From positions 32,637,516 through 32,701,515 of the forward strand of contig NC_052615.1 in assembly GCF_016545825.1 (NCBI RefSeq): a DNA stretch of 64,000 nt, read 5' to 3'. The position numbers and the translations under genes were made by a program. This DNA is from Eucalyptus grandis. Taxonomy: Eukaryota; Streptophyta; Magnoliopsida; Myrtales; Myrtaceae. The notes beneath the pieces were generated by a model. That model had not been told where the DNA came from. It did not search any database and saw only the letters and a program-made list of their open reading frames with translations. Positions 33,861-46,559 of this stretch are shown here, piece by piece. Within the stretch, counting starts at the first letter, position 1, and each line of letters begins with the position of its first letter.

Positions 33861-35260
33861 TAGGATTATTCTTTTCTCATGTTGTTGCCGAATTGCAGCT
33901 CAAGTTTCTCCTTTTTGGCCTCTAAACTAGGCAGTCTTTTTGAAGTTTAAACTTGAAAGTTTCTGTATATATATCATTCTTTAAGCGGCCTAACGATGCC
34001 ATGCTCATTGTATTTGCAACTTGGCATTAGGCTTTAGAAGGGTATGGATCTCCGTAAAGGAAGTGCCCTCAGGAACGTGGTCTATCTTGTGCGTCGGACC
34101 AATATAATCTATTCCGTTGAATTTAGGCCGATCGAAAGGCAAAGGCTACGCCAAATCATTCGTGACACTTGGTTTTTGTGATTAGTGATTACTGAAACCC
34201 GTGTGTTGGCAGACGTCTATTTCACAAGCCTCTGCTTATGAGAATCCGCCCATCGTTGTTGAGCACGCAGCTGAGTATTAAGTTGCATACCATTTGTCAT
34301 TAGAGGTAGGCCTTCGATGCACTCGACTATGTAGTTTCATGTGGGTAACGCACCGCATGTGAAGATGTTAATATTCTTTGCGTGCCCTCGATCAGTTCAG
34401 TTTTATCAAATGACGAAGACGGATGATGTGGTGGTAGGTGGGAAATCGACCCCTCTATCATCGGCTAAAATTGGGTCATGAGGTTTTGTGCTGTTCGAAA
34501 CTTTTGCGCCTCCGAAAGCAACGAACTACGGAGCGCGCTACCAGAACAAAAGAAATCAAAGTTCAGAAAAAGAAGCGAGCATCAGAAAGTACCCGATGCG
34601 CAATTTGGTTGGTGTGTCAATCTAACTACGAGAAAATTCTGATAAAAATTGGCTAAGCGAAACAAACTTAAGATCTGTGTTACTTTTCTCTCGAAATGAA
34701 AAAGAAAATTACAGCGTCTATGACAGATCGACTCTATACTGCAGTTGAGCATCGGAATAGGCCAAAAAGATTTTAAAAAAGGGGTTACAAAAGAAGAACC
34801 ACCAAGCCAACTTACGCTTTTACAATTCAGCGAGGCTCTCCTTCCTCCCTGTGAACCATCTGAATGTTCTCCTTTCAGGGACTATCTGTTTCCAAACAAA
34901 TGAACAAATGAACTATACAAAAGCCGCCCCTGCAGACTTTTCTATTCTCGTATGTATAGAAACCCATCCCTCGTCCTAACATCAATTGATAATTAAGGTA
35001 ATTTATCAGCCTTCAACTGTGAAGAATATACCTCGGGTATAGATCCACTTGGTAAAGTGCCGGCGTAGGTGGTCCAGATCCGGTGCTTGCAAACATCTAA
35101 AACTATTCAAGATAATACAGGAGCTGGCTTGTGTGACCTTTCATCATTTTTATAAGATGAAGCGGCAATGGAACTCCGATTGATCACACGAAACAAAACT
35201 TGAATATTTACATGTTCCAACTCTCTGCTCAGAGTTCTTCCGACTGAAGAAAGTTTCTGC
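33861..35260. other. Convergent intergenic region between AsnRS and SEC16
   Basis: Holds the 3' UTRs of two genes that end facing each other. No other gene recognised; short open frames only. Confidence 0.6.
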
Positions 35261-37858
35261 TCAAAGTTCCACTTCATGAAGGTCATCTGCAAAACCTCCA
35301 CCATTCATCGGCATGGGCATTGAAGTAGGATTGCTTGGCATATAAGCTGAAGGAGGCATGCCCAATGCCTCACCTAGAGGTTTTATCTCCACATTCTTAG
35401 GTGGATTCAATGCATCATTGAAGCTTCCACTCCATGATGCTGTTCGGCGCGAGTGAGATTGGAAAGAACCATTTTCATTTGATGCAGCCCCTTTGCTTGG
35501 GATGTTACCCATGCTTGGGAACCTTTGCATGGCTGTCGAAGGAGGTGCAGAAGTCTGGAATAAGTCATATGCAGAGGATGTCGAAGGTTCTTCAGTAGTT
35601 GAGGTTTCCTCGTGTGCACTTTCAGCTATGGCCTCCATCGTCTGGTCACCTGATGATACTACTGGGGTGGGAATGAAAAACTTTGCATTGGCAGCAACTG
35701 CAGGTTTAACGGCTGGCACAGATGGTGACTGGAATAAGTTTGCGGGGCTACCACCACCTTGGTTGAAGGTGTCAACGTACCTGTCAAATCAACACAGAAA
35801 GGTTTTTACCTGTTCCTTATAAAAATGAACTAAAAGAAATGAAATCCCCAAAAAATAAATTATCTGTCAGCATTCATTGTCTAAAATGAATTTAAGTGAA
35901 AGAAACGATGAAATATCAACCCCACTCAATGTCAGAATAAGATATCATCCAACAAGATCATGTCCTGTGACAACAGCAATAACCTGAAGTCTTTACAAAA
36001 AATAAGCACTGTGGAGTTATCACATAATTATTACTAAGAAAGTACCTTGATCTAACACCCATACGCCCTCGAGCGGAGAACTGATTTGAGCTGGGTGGAA
36101 TGGGTGGAATTCCTGAGGTGTGGTCTGGCGGTGTTGGACTTCTAAATTCGGGACTTCCATTGGGGACAAGTCCTTCACTCTTCAGTGCTGACTTCAGGTT
36201 GTAGTCAGGCATTCCGTTCTGGAATGCTGCGGTTGTCGGAGGAGGAGCGAAGGTAGGTTCCTCAGCAGGAGGTGCAGCACCTTCCTCTACCCATCTCTTT
36301 AGCTTCTCGTCGTAGTAGAACTTATTCGTTTCGCCCAGTTTAGCCTTCAAATTACATGGCAGGCGACACAACATTCAGATCAGTTGCAGATATTGCTAAT
36401 ACAAAAGATTTAGCACAATCCATTAGTACGAAACCAAAGTACCTGACGATCTGAGCGTGGTCTCATTACTAGCCCCACGGTCTTTTGTAAAAGCTGCGAG
36501 CCAAATCCAAACCTACTAAAGCGGGATGTCCTCTCTGACACTGAAGCCTTGCCCTGAGCATTAGCCGAGGTTATTTCATTTGATGAATCAACCTGATCAG
36601 AACTTAAACCAAAATCAGAAACATTGCGACTTCAACATTAACAGAAGTTTTCAAGCAAAAAGCAGAACGCTCCAGAAAGTCTCTTTAATTGCAAATACCC
36701 AAACCTGTCTAGGAGTCCTCCCAAAATCTGGTTCTGAGACACTTCTGTTTTGCATTGTCATTTTGTTGCTATCAGCTGACCACTCCATTGAAGCAGATGG
36801 CATTAAGGATGACATGGCCATTGTTGATTGACTACTCAAAACTTTAGTAGCCACTGGCTGTTGGAATTGTTCGAGACCTTGAATACTTGCTTGAGATGTT
36901 GATGGCGCAGGTGGTGGTAACCCCCCAACAACCCGATGCGCAGTATTGTCAAAAAAATTGAGCAGTTTACCAACTAACTTTCCCGGAGCCAAGTTTGCTG
37001 AATACCCACCCTACAAACAAGTTGTCCGTCAAAATGGTGATCGTGATAAATATCCATTACTCACTCATAATTTAACCAGTCGAAGGATGGGACCTCAGTC
37101 TGCTTACTAGCTATGTGGTGTACGGTCTAAACTAACAGAACTCACCTGTTGATGGGTTCTAATCCTCTCCTCAAGAGATAAAACTGCTTGCTTCCACATC
37201 TCTACTTCAGGGGCTCGCCCAGTTTTCAGAGATTTCAACAGTGCTTGGCAGTACCTAAAAGACCATGCCACATTAGAAATGCTGTTTGAAAATGTCAAAA
37301 TAACAGGAAAAGGCCCGATGCTTACTTCAGTGAGTCAGAAACTTTTCCCACTTCCGCCAACATATAGGCATATATGAGCTTATATGGCTGGAACGGTAGC
37401 AGGATAAACTGAGAGTTTCCTAGCATTTTTGAATATTCATATAACTCCGTCCTCTGTCCAAAAAACATGGCACAATAAGCTTCGCACATTAAAATACAAT
37501 TTCTCACACTAACAAGATAAAGCAGAGGTGCCAGACTTATGGTTATATACTAGGTTGCACGGACACTCTCTGGGACCCTTCGTGTCGTGTCCGACACTCC
37601 GACACATGTCTAACACGCTCCGACACGCGATCAATTGCCTTCGACGCGCTCCAACACACGAGTCGGAAATTCCGACACGTGACTCTGACACGCACGGGGT
37701 TATTTTTACAAATTTCCAAAACTTTTAGGGTCTAAATATAAATATATGAAAAAAAAAAAAAAAAAATCATAAAAGCTAAAACAAATTTCCAATACTCGTT
37801 TGAAGAGGTTGGGATGCTTGAAGTTGCAAATTTTTCACTTGATGAGTCGGAGATAGAG

Positions 37859-37889
<31 letters not shown>

Positions 37890-40800
37890 CAAAAGAAGTG
37901 GATAATGTGGATGAATGACTTTTTGTTATATTTGATGATGGAATGTTGATTGTTTTTTTTTTCTTATCGTTAAATTTTAAATTTAATAATGGAACGTGGA
38001 TTACTTGTTTTTTCCTCCAAGTTTTATGGATTATTACAATAAAATTACAATGAAATGTAGTTGAATTTGTCAAATTAAAACAATTAATGATATTAACAAA
38101 TGTAGGATTAATGTTTTTAGTATATATTAATTCTAGGCTCTTTTTATTATTATTATTCAGTTATTTGTGCATTTATATATTAAAATATTTATTTAATATA
38201 TAACATGTCGGAACGTGTCAAAATTCTCTACTTTTGAGAAATGACGTGTCAGCATGTCGTGTTGTGTCGTGTCACGTGTCTGTGTCGGTGCAACTAGGTT
38301 ATATACAAGCAATCAATGTGTTATGACTAATGATTCAAAACTGATCTTAGCTTCCTCTAAGAAGTGCATTAGATCAACTCCGATCAAAGGCATCACTGGG
38401 GTAGCAGCCTAAAAAATTTTCATCTCTCCCACAACATCTGTCTCACCAACATCTAAATATCATCATCACTAAGATAGGATCAACCAATGCATTCCAATCT
38501 TATTAACAGGATATCCAACTAGTTCAGAGCCACAGACTTTCTGAACAGGCACTATTCAAGTAAACAACAGGGCAATGGACCTACTGCTTTTGTCTGAACT
38601 TGGCATTTTACATGCCTGCCAACTGGGTTTGTGTGTGCGTGCATGTGTCCTATACTTCCTTCCTAATATGAACAGCATACAGATAGGCATTAGAAGGAAA
38701 CCTGTTCCTATATCAACCTTCTATTCCACCGCAAACACATCAAGAAACACAGTGGAGTTCACAATTCAAGGAAATGATCAACATTTCTCATTTCTACAGC
38801 TGTCGGAATGAATAAATTCAAACCTCTCCTTTCTGAAACAAAATTAACAGTAGTCCTCAAAGTCAAATCCCCAGCAAGATACCAAGGACGAAGAACTAAA
38901 AGTATAAATAACTTGTGCTACGCAAAATTCTCGTCAAAACTGTATAATAGATTCTAGTACCCTGATGATATCAAAAGCAGGAAAGACAAGGATTTGTGCA
39001 AGTTCCAAGCATCTTAATCACAATTTCTTCTGCCAATAAACCTCAACATAGCACCATATTTGTTTAAGGTAGATCTAACAAGATAAAAAAGTCAACAGAC
39101 CTCACAGAACAAGCAAACAACAAGAAGGTGGGAAAATAAATAAATAAGCTGCATAGCATGTGTATGGCCAACATAAAGTGCATGCACACTTTATATTTTC
39201 TAGAGATGGAAGTACAAAGTTAATCAGAAAAAAGAAGCGTACAAGACTAGAGACCGAGGCAATCTGTTAGTCATAAGAAGTTTACACAGCAACATCACAA
39301 AAGATCATCGGTACACATGTACCTCCAAGAAATATCATTTCCGGAACACTTACTTAAAGAGCATGCAGTCTACTGAATGAATCACGGCATAAGAAAATGA
39401 AATTACAATAAGAAGCTGACAGCCAAATGAGATGGCAATACCTGTATAGACCCTGGACTAGCGTAAGTTCGTGGACATTTCCAGTGATCTGCTCCCACAA
39501 GACAGAGTCTTGCGGTGTCTGAATATGACTCAAAATTTGCTTCGGCCACTAGATAGCATATATGTGCTGCAATTATCTGAACCATAGATCTTGTGTAAGG
39601 ACTCGATGGCATTGATTCTTGTGTAAGACTCAATTACAAATCTCCCATTCCTGTATGCAAGGAATAAAACAAATGCTAACGCACATACCTCACTTCTTTC
39701 CTTCCATAGAGAATCCCCAAGGTGAATAATTACAAGCTCGTCATCTTTGGTTCTGTTTGCAGCAATTACAGCCAGATTTTCCTCCCAGTCGTCAAGCATA
39801 CCATTGGTCCCAGGCTGCAAAGAAAGCAAAATATTAGTTAATTTTGTATAGATCATAACTACAATCATAGAGTCAGTTATGATGCCGATGTCTCCCAACA
39901 GAGAAGATATAACAATGAGATCAATTCAGTCATAAATAATCCAAGAGCTTTCACTCATTATAATGATAAAAGTTTGGTCCATTTCCTACAATAAAAACTA
40001 GGAAGATCCACCAGATACAAGGTTCAACACATGCAGAATAAGTTTCATGACCAACTAAAAATAGGATAGCCACCCAAACACACCTGAGCAGGACGTTGAG
40101 ACATAATTGTGGTAACAGGAGCACTAACGGGGTTGGTGTCTGCTGAAAAGACTTCAGCTGGTTGACCTGCAATAAGCAAGCACAATGTCCGCAACGGTGA
40201 TCCAGGTACCATCTGTATGAGTGCCATTTGCTTTACAGTATCAACGTAAAACTGCAAGAAGCCAATTCCAATCCAAGAACCAGAAATACAGCCAAGCATT
40301 AGCCGCTCAAGTTGTGCATCGTTAGTAAAAAGGGAATATAAAATAACATGAAAGGGCCACCTCACCTGATCCCCCAATTGTGAGGCAAGTATAAGGGCCG
40401 GTCCCCACAACTGACCTTCTTGTGCGCACTGTAAAGCCTCTTTCTTTCTTCCAGAAACCAGAAGATTCTGCACCTCAGAGGCAGTCGCCTACCCAAAAAA
40501 TCCAAGATCATTTAAAGAACATGAGATCACTGCTCAAGGTGGAAAAAATTGAAAAGGTTGGGAGAGATTAGCAGACCTGAATTTGTTCAGGAGAAGGTAA
40601 AAACTGCAAGCAGCGGCTTTCAGAATTATAACCCCCAAATGGTCCATTATTTTTCTTAGCAGATGCAAAAAGTCTGGCAACTGCTGTTTCAGGACTATCA
40701 CCTTCCTGTTAGGACAAAAAGATTCCAGGTACCAACTTAATTGTCCAGTCCATGACAACACTGAAAATGAAAGGACCCAAACAGAAAAGAAGAAATATAA

Positions 40801-43786
40801 AATCAAAGTTATGAAAAAGAACAAGAGTGATAACATCCTCAAACCATGGCACAAACTTCTGATTCAGCATTCCCATCACCCGATTGGACTTCTCAGCAAA
40901 TTAATCATATGAAACCATGTCTAGATGGCAGATATCAACATTTGGAAATTTTTCCAGTAGAGAAGCCGACTAAAAATTTAAGCCAGAGGATATGCCATTT
41001 TTCTAAAGCAGAAAAGGAACCAAAGCATGGAATATGTATGCACATAAAAACCCTAGACGATGTATTTCTTTAAAGAAAACCTACTGCGTCACATGAGACC
41101 AGTTCTTTTAGAGGAAGTGAGACAACCAATTTTGAAGATCTCAAATTTGAAGAAAAGATGCCAATCCGCCGTTGATCAAGAGATGCAAAAGCAGAGCAAG
41201 AAGTATAAACTTAAAAACAGTTACTTCGTAACGATTTCCTGGCAAAATATGTAAAGGCTGATGTGCATAAACCTCATAGAAATGATAAAATCATCCAAAA
41301 CAAAGAATAAGTCAGAAACAAAGTTGATAGCAGGTCTGAACAACATTTTACCTTAAAGGCCATTTCAGTGCCAAAAGGAGATCGCAGTTTACCATAATGC
41401 TGACAGGCTATCTTCAGCAAAGACAGAAGCAATTTCAAAGCCTCTGCCTTTTTATAATCCATATCTGGTGATTCACAGTTCACAATCCTTTCATCAATCC
41501 ATTTGTTCAATTCTTTACTTCCAACACTTCCACCAGCTAGAGGACCTGGAAAGGTTTGTTGGCACAAAGCATGCAAATAGTTGCAAGCACCAACTCCATT
41601 ACCCGAAGCATCATTCTTCTTTTGGAATACTTCAAGTATGTTGAGGACAGCAATTGAGCTCCCAGAAGAATCCTTCACACCAAAACGAGGGAAAACGACA
41701 AAAAAAATGAGAGTTTTTTTAAAGCAAGGGTAGCATAATGTTAAAGATCCACTCTATCTGAACAATCTCTGAAATGAATATACTTCAACAGCAAAACACG
41801 ATCCAGAGGAATTTCAGGAACATAAATTCTCTTCAAAGTATAGAACCATAAAAAGAGAAAAAATATCCCTTTCAGCTTGCCAAGACCAAATTAACTTAAG
41901 GAGAAGTCTAAAAGACAAACCTGGCCTCCATATGATGGGTTACTGGCAAAAGTTGCATCTTTCATTACTATGAGTTTTCCACCAAATCCAAAAGTAACTA
42001 AGGCATGGGCAGGACGCCCTGCCGAAGATAGTCCTAGGTTATGTGCTGGAGTAAACTGATGAGTACCCTGAAAGGATTGCTGTGCAAAATTTACTGGCTT
42101 CTGATTCGCATAAAAATCATTGGGGAAATGCAGTTGATCTTGCCGCCCAACATTTGCCTGGTTGAATGGCTGACTGGGGACAAAGCTCTGCGATCCAAAA
42201 GCCTTCTGAACCTCACTCGTATTCCAGCCTGATTTTCCATGTGATTCAACTGCTCCAAAAGAATTAAATGAATTCTGTGGATTGATGTGGTTATTTGCAG
42301 CAACTTCGGAGCCATACAGAGAGTCAAATTGCTGTTTTCCTCCAAAATTTGAAATTGCATCACTTTTTGCGACTGTTCCTGGTTGCCGAGTATCATTCCT
42401 GCTCGGTTGACTGTATTCACTATATGATCCATCCCAATGACTATCCTGGCTTTGACCAACGTTAATTTGTGACCCATAATTGTTAGCCTGCCCGTAGTCA
42501 CCATGAACGCTATTATGAGCTTGGCTCATAAAATCAGTGGTAATCGATCCATCTTGATTCTGGTAACCATGAGATTGACCTGATGATTGTAAAGAAGAAG
42601 TATAACTGTCTAGTGTACGCCACTCTTGGGCAATCATATCATAATACCAACCAGGGTACTGAGGATCAAATACCATATGATCTGGATAGCCGTTATTCCC
42701 CTCTGAAACCTGATTCGTGCTATAGACACTCTCAGTCGTCCCAGGCTCCACAGCAGTTCCCACGACAGACTGAGCAGTTTGCTGCAAATAAGAAACCTCC
42801 GATGTTCCATCAGAACTAGCAGGCCATTCCTGACCTGTAGTATTATCAGAGTTCCCTTGGAGATTCATATTGGGGTCGTAACCATCCACTTGATACCACT
42901 GTCCGGTATTGGAGTCATATGTCCACCCTGGATACATATTGTCCCAAGACTGACTAGCACTAAGATCCTGCACATTAGCGCTTTCGTCATGGCCAGCCCC
43001 ATAGCCTTGGTCCTGCTGATGCTGTGCATAATGCGCAGAGTTTTCCAATCCATCAGCCTGATATTCAGCATTACCTGCTGCAAGTAATGACTCATGGTTT
43101 GAAACCTCCGGGAAATTACTGGGGAACTCCCCACCGCTATTGTCCAAGCTAGTGAAAAAATCGGAGTAGGATCCAAACCCATGGCCCTGGGGATGCTCAA
43201 CAGCATCTGCATGAAATGAGCCCCATCCCACTTCCTTGATTTTCCCGCCAGATCCACTATCCTTTTCATTAGATGGGTCAACCAAATCTTGAGACCCTGT
43301 GCCACTATTATCATTCGACGCAATCAGAGTGTCAAACTCAAACGAACTGGCCGATGCCAACGCACCGCTCGCATCTGCAGCCACGTTAAGCGATCCTGAA
43401 GCCGCATCCATATGATCTCCGCTCCCCATTGCATCGTGCCCACTCCCATCATTCGAACGCTCCACCGCTGCGCCTTTAATCGGTACCGCATCAACTGCAG
43501 GACCGGGATTAGATGAGTCCGGAGGCAGAAGAGACTTCTTCTCACCTGCGGGCGGCGCGACCTGAGCCGCCACTCCGAAATCAGCGGAATCCTCTCTTGC
43601 CAGCTTCGGATCAGCTAATCCGCCCGAATCCTCAATGCTCAAATTAGAAAATTTCCTCGCCGCATCGGAGGTGGAAGCCGAGGCCGAGGCCGATCCCGAA
43701 GGCCCGAAATCGTCGTCGTCCACCAATTTGTCGAAAAAGTCCTCGTCGGTCTGATCCTCCATCTCGAATGGAGGATTGCTCGCCAT
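35261..43786 (-). CDS. SEC16: SEC16 / MAG5-like protein transport protein (COPII scaffold)
   Basis: Scaffold of ER exit sites that organises COPII coat assembly (Arabidopsis MAG5/SEC16A and SEC16B). Thirteen exons on the minus strand, in order: 43,786-41,921; 41,672-41,352; 40,705-40,577; 40,488-40,366; 40,251-40,084; 39,814-39,689; 39,576-39,442; 37,453-37,326; 37,254-37,146; 37,010-36,705; 36,592-36,443; 36,344-36,046; 35,780-35,261. All phases agree, giving 1,459 residues with no frame break. The N-terminus is acidic and disordered with two related motifs (YPGWTYDSNTGQWY near residue 285 and YPGWYYDMIAQEWR near 377). The central conserved domain starts at ALVTFGFGGKLIVMKD and includes ATASEVQNLLVSGRK, GQPAEVFSAD, HLGDSLWKERSE and YSDTARLCLVGADHW. 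The C-terminal region has AKLGETNKFYYDEKLKRW, NQFSARGRMGVRSRYVD and the ending HEVEL. A Mutator-like element sits in intron 7. Confidence 0.96.
37551..38296. mobile_element. Non-autonomous Mutator-like element in SEC16 intron 7
   Basis: A 746-bp element flanked by a perfect 10-bp target duplication 'ggttatatac' (37,541-37,550 and 38,297-38,306), which fits the 9-11 bp duplications of Mutator-like elements. Its ends are short inverted repeats: taggttgcacggacac, and on the other strand tagttgcaccgacac. Just inside the left end there are many copies of cgacac/cacgtg-like motifs (about 37,575-37,695). The interior is AT-rich with long A and T homopolymers and no transposase. Confidence 0.8.
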
Positions 43787-44460
43787 CGGACCTAAACAAC
43801 GGAAAACCCTAAACCTCCGCGATCCCCCTCGAACCTCCCGCCCAGGATCACGCCGACCCTCCGCCGCCGAACGATCCTCGAATCCGGATCGGAAACCGGA
43901 CGCGCCCCCAGCGAATCAGGAAAAAGAGGGGCAAAAAAAAAAAAAAAACCGCGGGGCGCTTCCCGGGAGGCCGCGACGGCGCGGCGAGCCTCGAGATCCG
44001 ACCCGGGCAGGGGCAATTCCGCCTCGAGAACCGACGAATCGGGGGCGGGGGGGAGGGGGGTGCCTCGGATCGGGGAGATCTAGGGTTCCTGGCGGGCTTC
44101 CGATGCCGGCGTCGATTCCTGGCAATGGGACGCCTCTCGAGGATATGCGAAATTGGACTCGAAATCAACGCATTCAAGATCACCCTAAAAAAAGAAAAAA
44201 ATGAATATAGTTATTAAAAAAAAATAGACTGAGAATTGAGCTGGCGACGGGAGCAGCAGCCACCACCAGCAGCAGCAGGATGGAAGAAGAAGAAGAAGAA
44301 GAAGAAGAACTCACTCGATTGAGGTCGAGGCTCTCGCGCAGGGATGAGAGAGAGAGAGAGAGAGAGACAGAGAATTTCGCATCAGCCACCCACCCGGTAC
44401 CAGAGGGCCCTCTTGACTCAATTTTTTGCTTCATTTTTCTTTTCTTTTTTTTTATTCGGT
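43787..44460 (-). promoter_or_regulatory. SEC16 5' leader and promoter region with microsatellites
   Basis: GC-rich sequence directly upstream of the SEC16 ATG (to about 44,150), with an A16-like run near 43,934-43,948. It then holds a (GAA)n tract at 44,283-44,309 and a (GA)n tract at 44,346-44,367. No TATA box placed. Open frames through the microsatellites are not genes. Confidence 0.5.
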
Positions 44461-46236
44461 TTATATTCGTCTGATTTTGTCGAAGCTGCGTATTTCAATT
44501 TCCCTTTTTCATTTCTGCCCCAAATTTCGCAGCGATTGCTGTTTTTCTGACCCTGTACAATTTCTTCCTCTTTCTTCTTCTTTCATTTTTCCCCTTGGTT
44601 TCTTCCATTATTTACTTTTGAGTTAACATCACGAAGAAACTAAAATAGTACACATATAATAAATTTACCCTCCATTAATTTTCAATAAATTTTATCATTA
44701 TATTACTAAGTTAGATCGCATAAATTTAAAATTCTACCATCTATTTGTCACAATTGTACTAATTTAAAATTTTTTGTGATATTAATATAATTTAATTGAA
44801 ATTAACAAATATACCAATTTGGGTTTTTGATGAGAGTAAATTTGTCTTCTTTGTAATATTAACCATTTACTTTTTCCTTTTTTTTTTTTTTTACTACTCA
44901 ATGGATCTATTAAGCCACACTCATCTCGATAAATCTTCCCCGATCGTGACAATTCAATAATATGATACGCATTAGTTATTGGATGATCACGCGGCCTTGA
45001 GTGAATGAAGAAAATGATGATTCGAAATCGACAATAAATAAGTACAAGATATACCACCACAAGATTTTGATCGCTTCTATTTAATAATGGCAAATCTGAA
45101 ATTAATACGAGTTGGACTATCAAGTAAATAGCTCGAAATTCAATTATCTAAAGAAGATATTTCACAACTTTTGAATAAGTAAAATAATCTTTGAAGGGTG
45201 AAAGACACAGTAAATTTCTAAACTTTTTCAATTGTCCCAAGTTATCATTGAACCTTTTTGTATGATCCAACTTTAAAAGGATTTTTGTTAACAAGTTCGC
45301 ACGAGGGCATATGTTAAATCTTTAATTAATGAATCCAAGCGCGATTCTTCTTGCACTGCGAATAATCGGTGATTGAAAATATAATATCCTTTTAGTATTT
45401 GATATGAAAAAAAGTATTTGAGAACACCCGTTAACATAACTCTTTTCTAAATTATATGTTTGTTGGTCTAATACACTTATCTCTTGGATAACAATGATGA
45501 CACGATCGTCCGGCCATGTCAGCAAGTTACCCCTAACTAATTCCTGACGTGGAATGAAAAAAAAAAAAAAAGGACGAAAAAACACGGATCAGATGGGGGA
45601 GGGGAGGTAGGAAGGAGGCAGATCGCTACCAAGGACCAGAAATGCACCGCACATGCTTCCACCTAACAAATTGGGCTGAGAAGTAATTGCATGCCTTGTC
45701 ATTTTTCCACGTCGTCTTTGGGTGCATCAGGTGTTTTGTCTCTAATAAACCTTCAAAAAAAAAAAAAAAAATTCCATCTTTATGCGTCACAAAACATCTC
45801 TTAACCTATTATAAAATTTTAAAAAATACAAACTTCCAGCAAACTTGTCCATCTAGTGACCGCACTGCCGTTTCCTTTCTCAAAATAAACCCTTATCACG
45901 TCTCCTCCACCACCAAACAAATCTAGTCCATAAATCCAAGGCTCGACCCATTAGTTTGTCTACCATGGCCACGTCGCCCCGGACTTCCATTCCTCAGATG
46001 ACACGGGATCAACCTCACGGATGCTGCTCGTGGACCGATAACTGATGTTATCACTTGCTCTTCCTGCTGGATCCTGCTTGATCCGGCTCTCACTTCATCG
46101 AAGCTCAGATTGAGACCCTTGTGCGCGTCGGATCGTCATCGACGAAGACGACATCAGTGGCGTCAGAGGAGGAGATCCGACGGGTGGACTGAGGATGACG
46201 ACATGGTCATGACTCACGAGCGAGTCCGCTTCGAGG
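44461..46236. other. Intergenic AT-rich DNA
   Basis: No gene recognised. AT-rich to about 45,600, then more GC-balanced, entering the duplicated block at 46,237. A 64-codon open frame on the minus strand (46,095-46,289) overlaps that block and has no known domain. Confidence 0.5.
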
Positions 46237-46472
46237 GGACTCGTGTGACTTAGGAGAACGTTGCGGAACTCATCCTCGGGCTTCACCATTGCAACCTGGA
46301 CCGTGGAGCTGATCTTGTCATCCTGCTAGCCGCTTCCTCCACTGTCCAATAAGCGGACTCGTGTGACTTAGGAGAACGTTGCGGAACTCATCCTCTGGCT
46401 TCACCATTGCAACCTGGACCCTGGAGCTGATCTTGTCATCCTGCTAGCCGCTTCCTCCACTGTCCAATAAAC
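46237..46472. repeat. Near-identical 118-bp tandem duplication
   Basis: Units start 'ggactcgtgtgacttagg' at 46,237 and 46,355 and run through 'cttcctccactgtccaata'. They differ by only a few bases (for example cctcgggc/cctctggc and gaccgtgg/gaccctgg). Confidence 0.88.
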
Positions 46473-46559
46473 CGACCGCCGACGTCGAGTAATGAAGCTT
46501 GTCCACAGGACCGAGGTAGCAATCAATCTCGTTGAAATTGACCTCGGAGATCATCTTCT

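Noticed and set aside
43776..44204. 142-codon frame antisense to the SEC16 leader
   Set aside because: Arg/Pro-rich reading of GC-rich leader DNA with homopolymers and no conservation signal.
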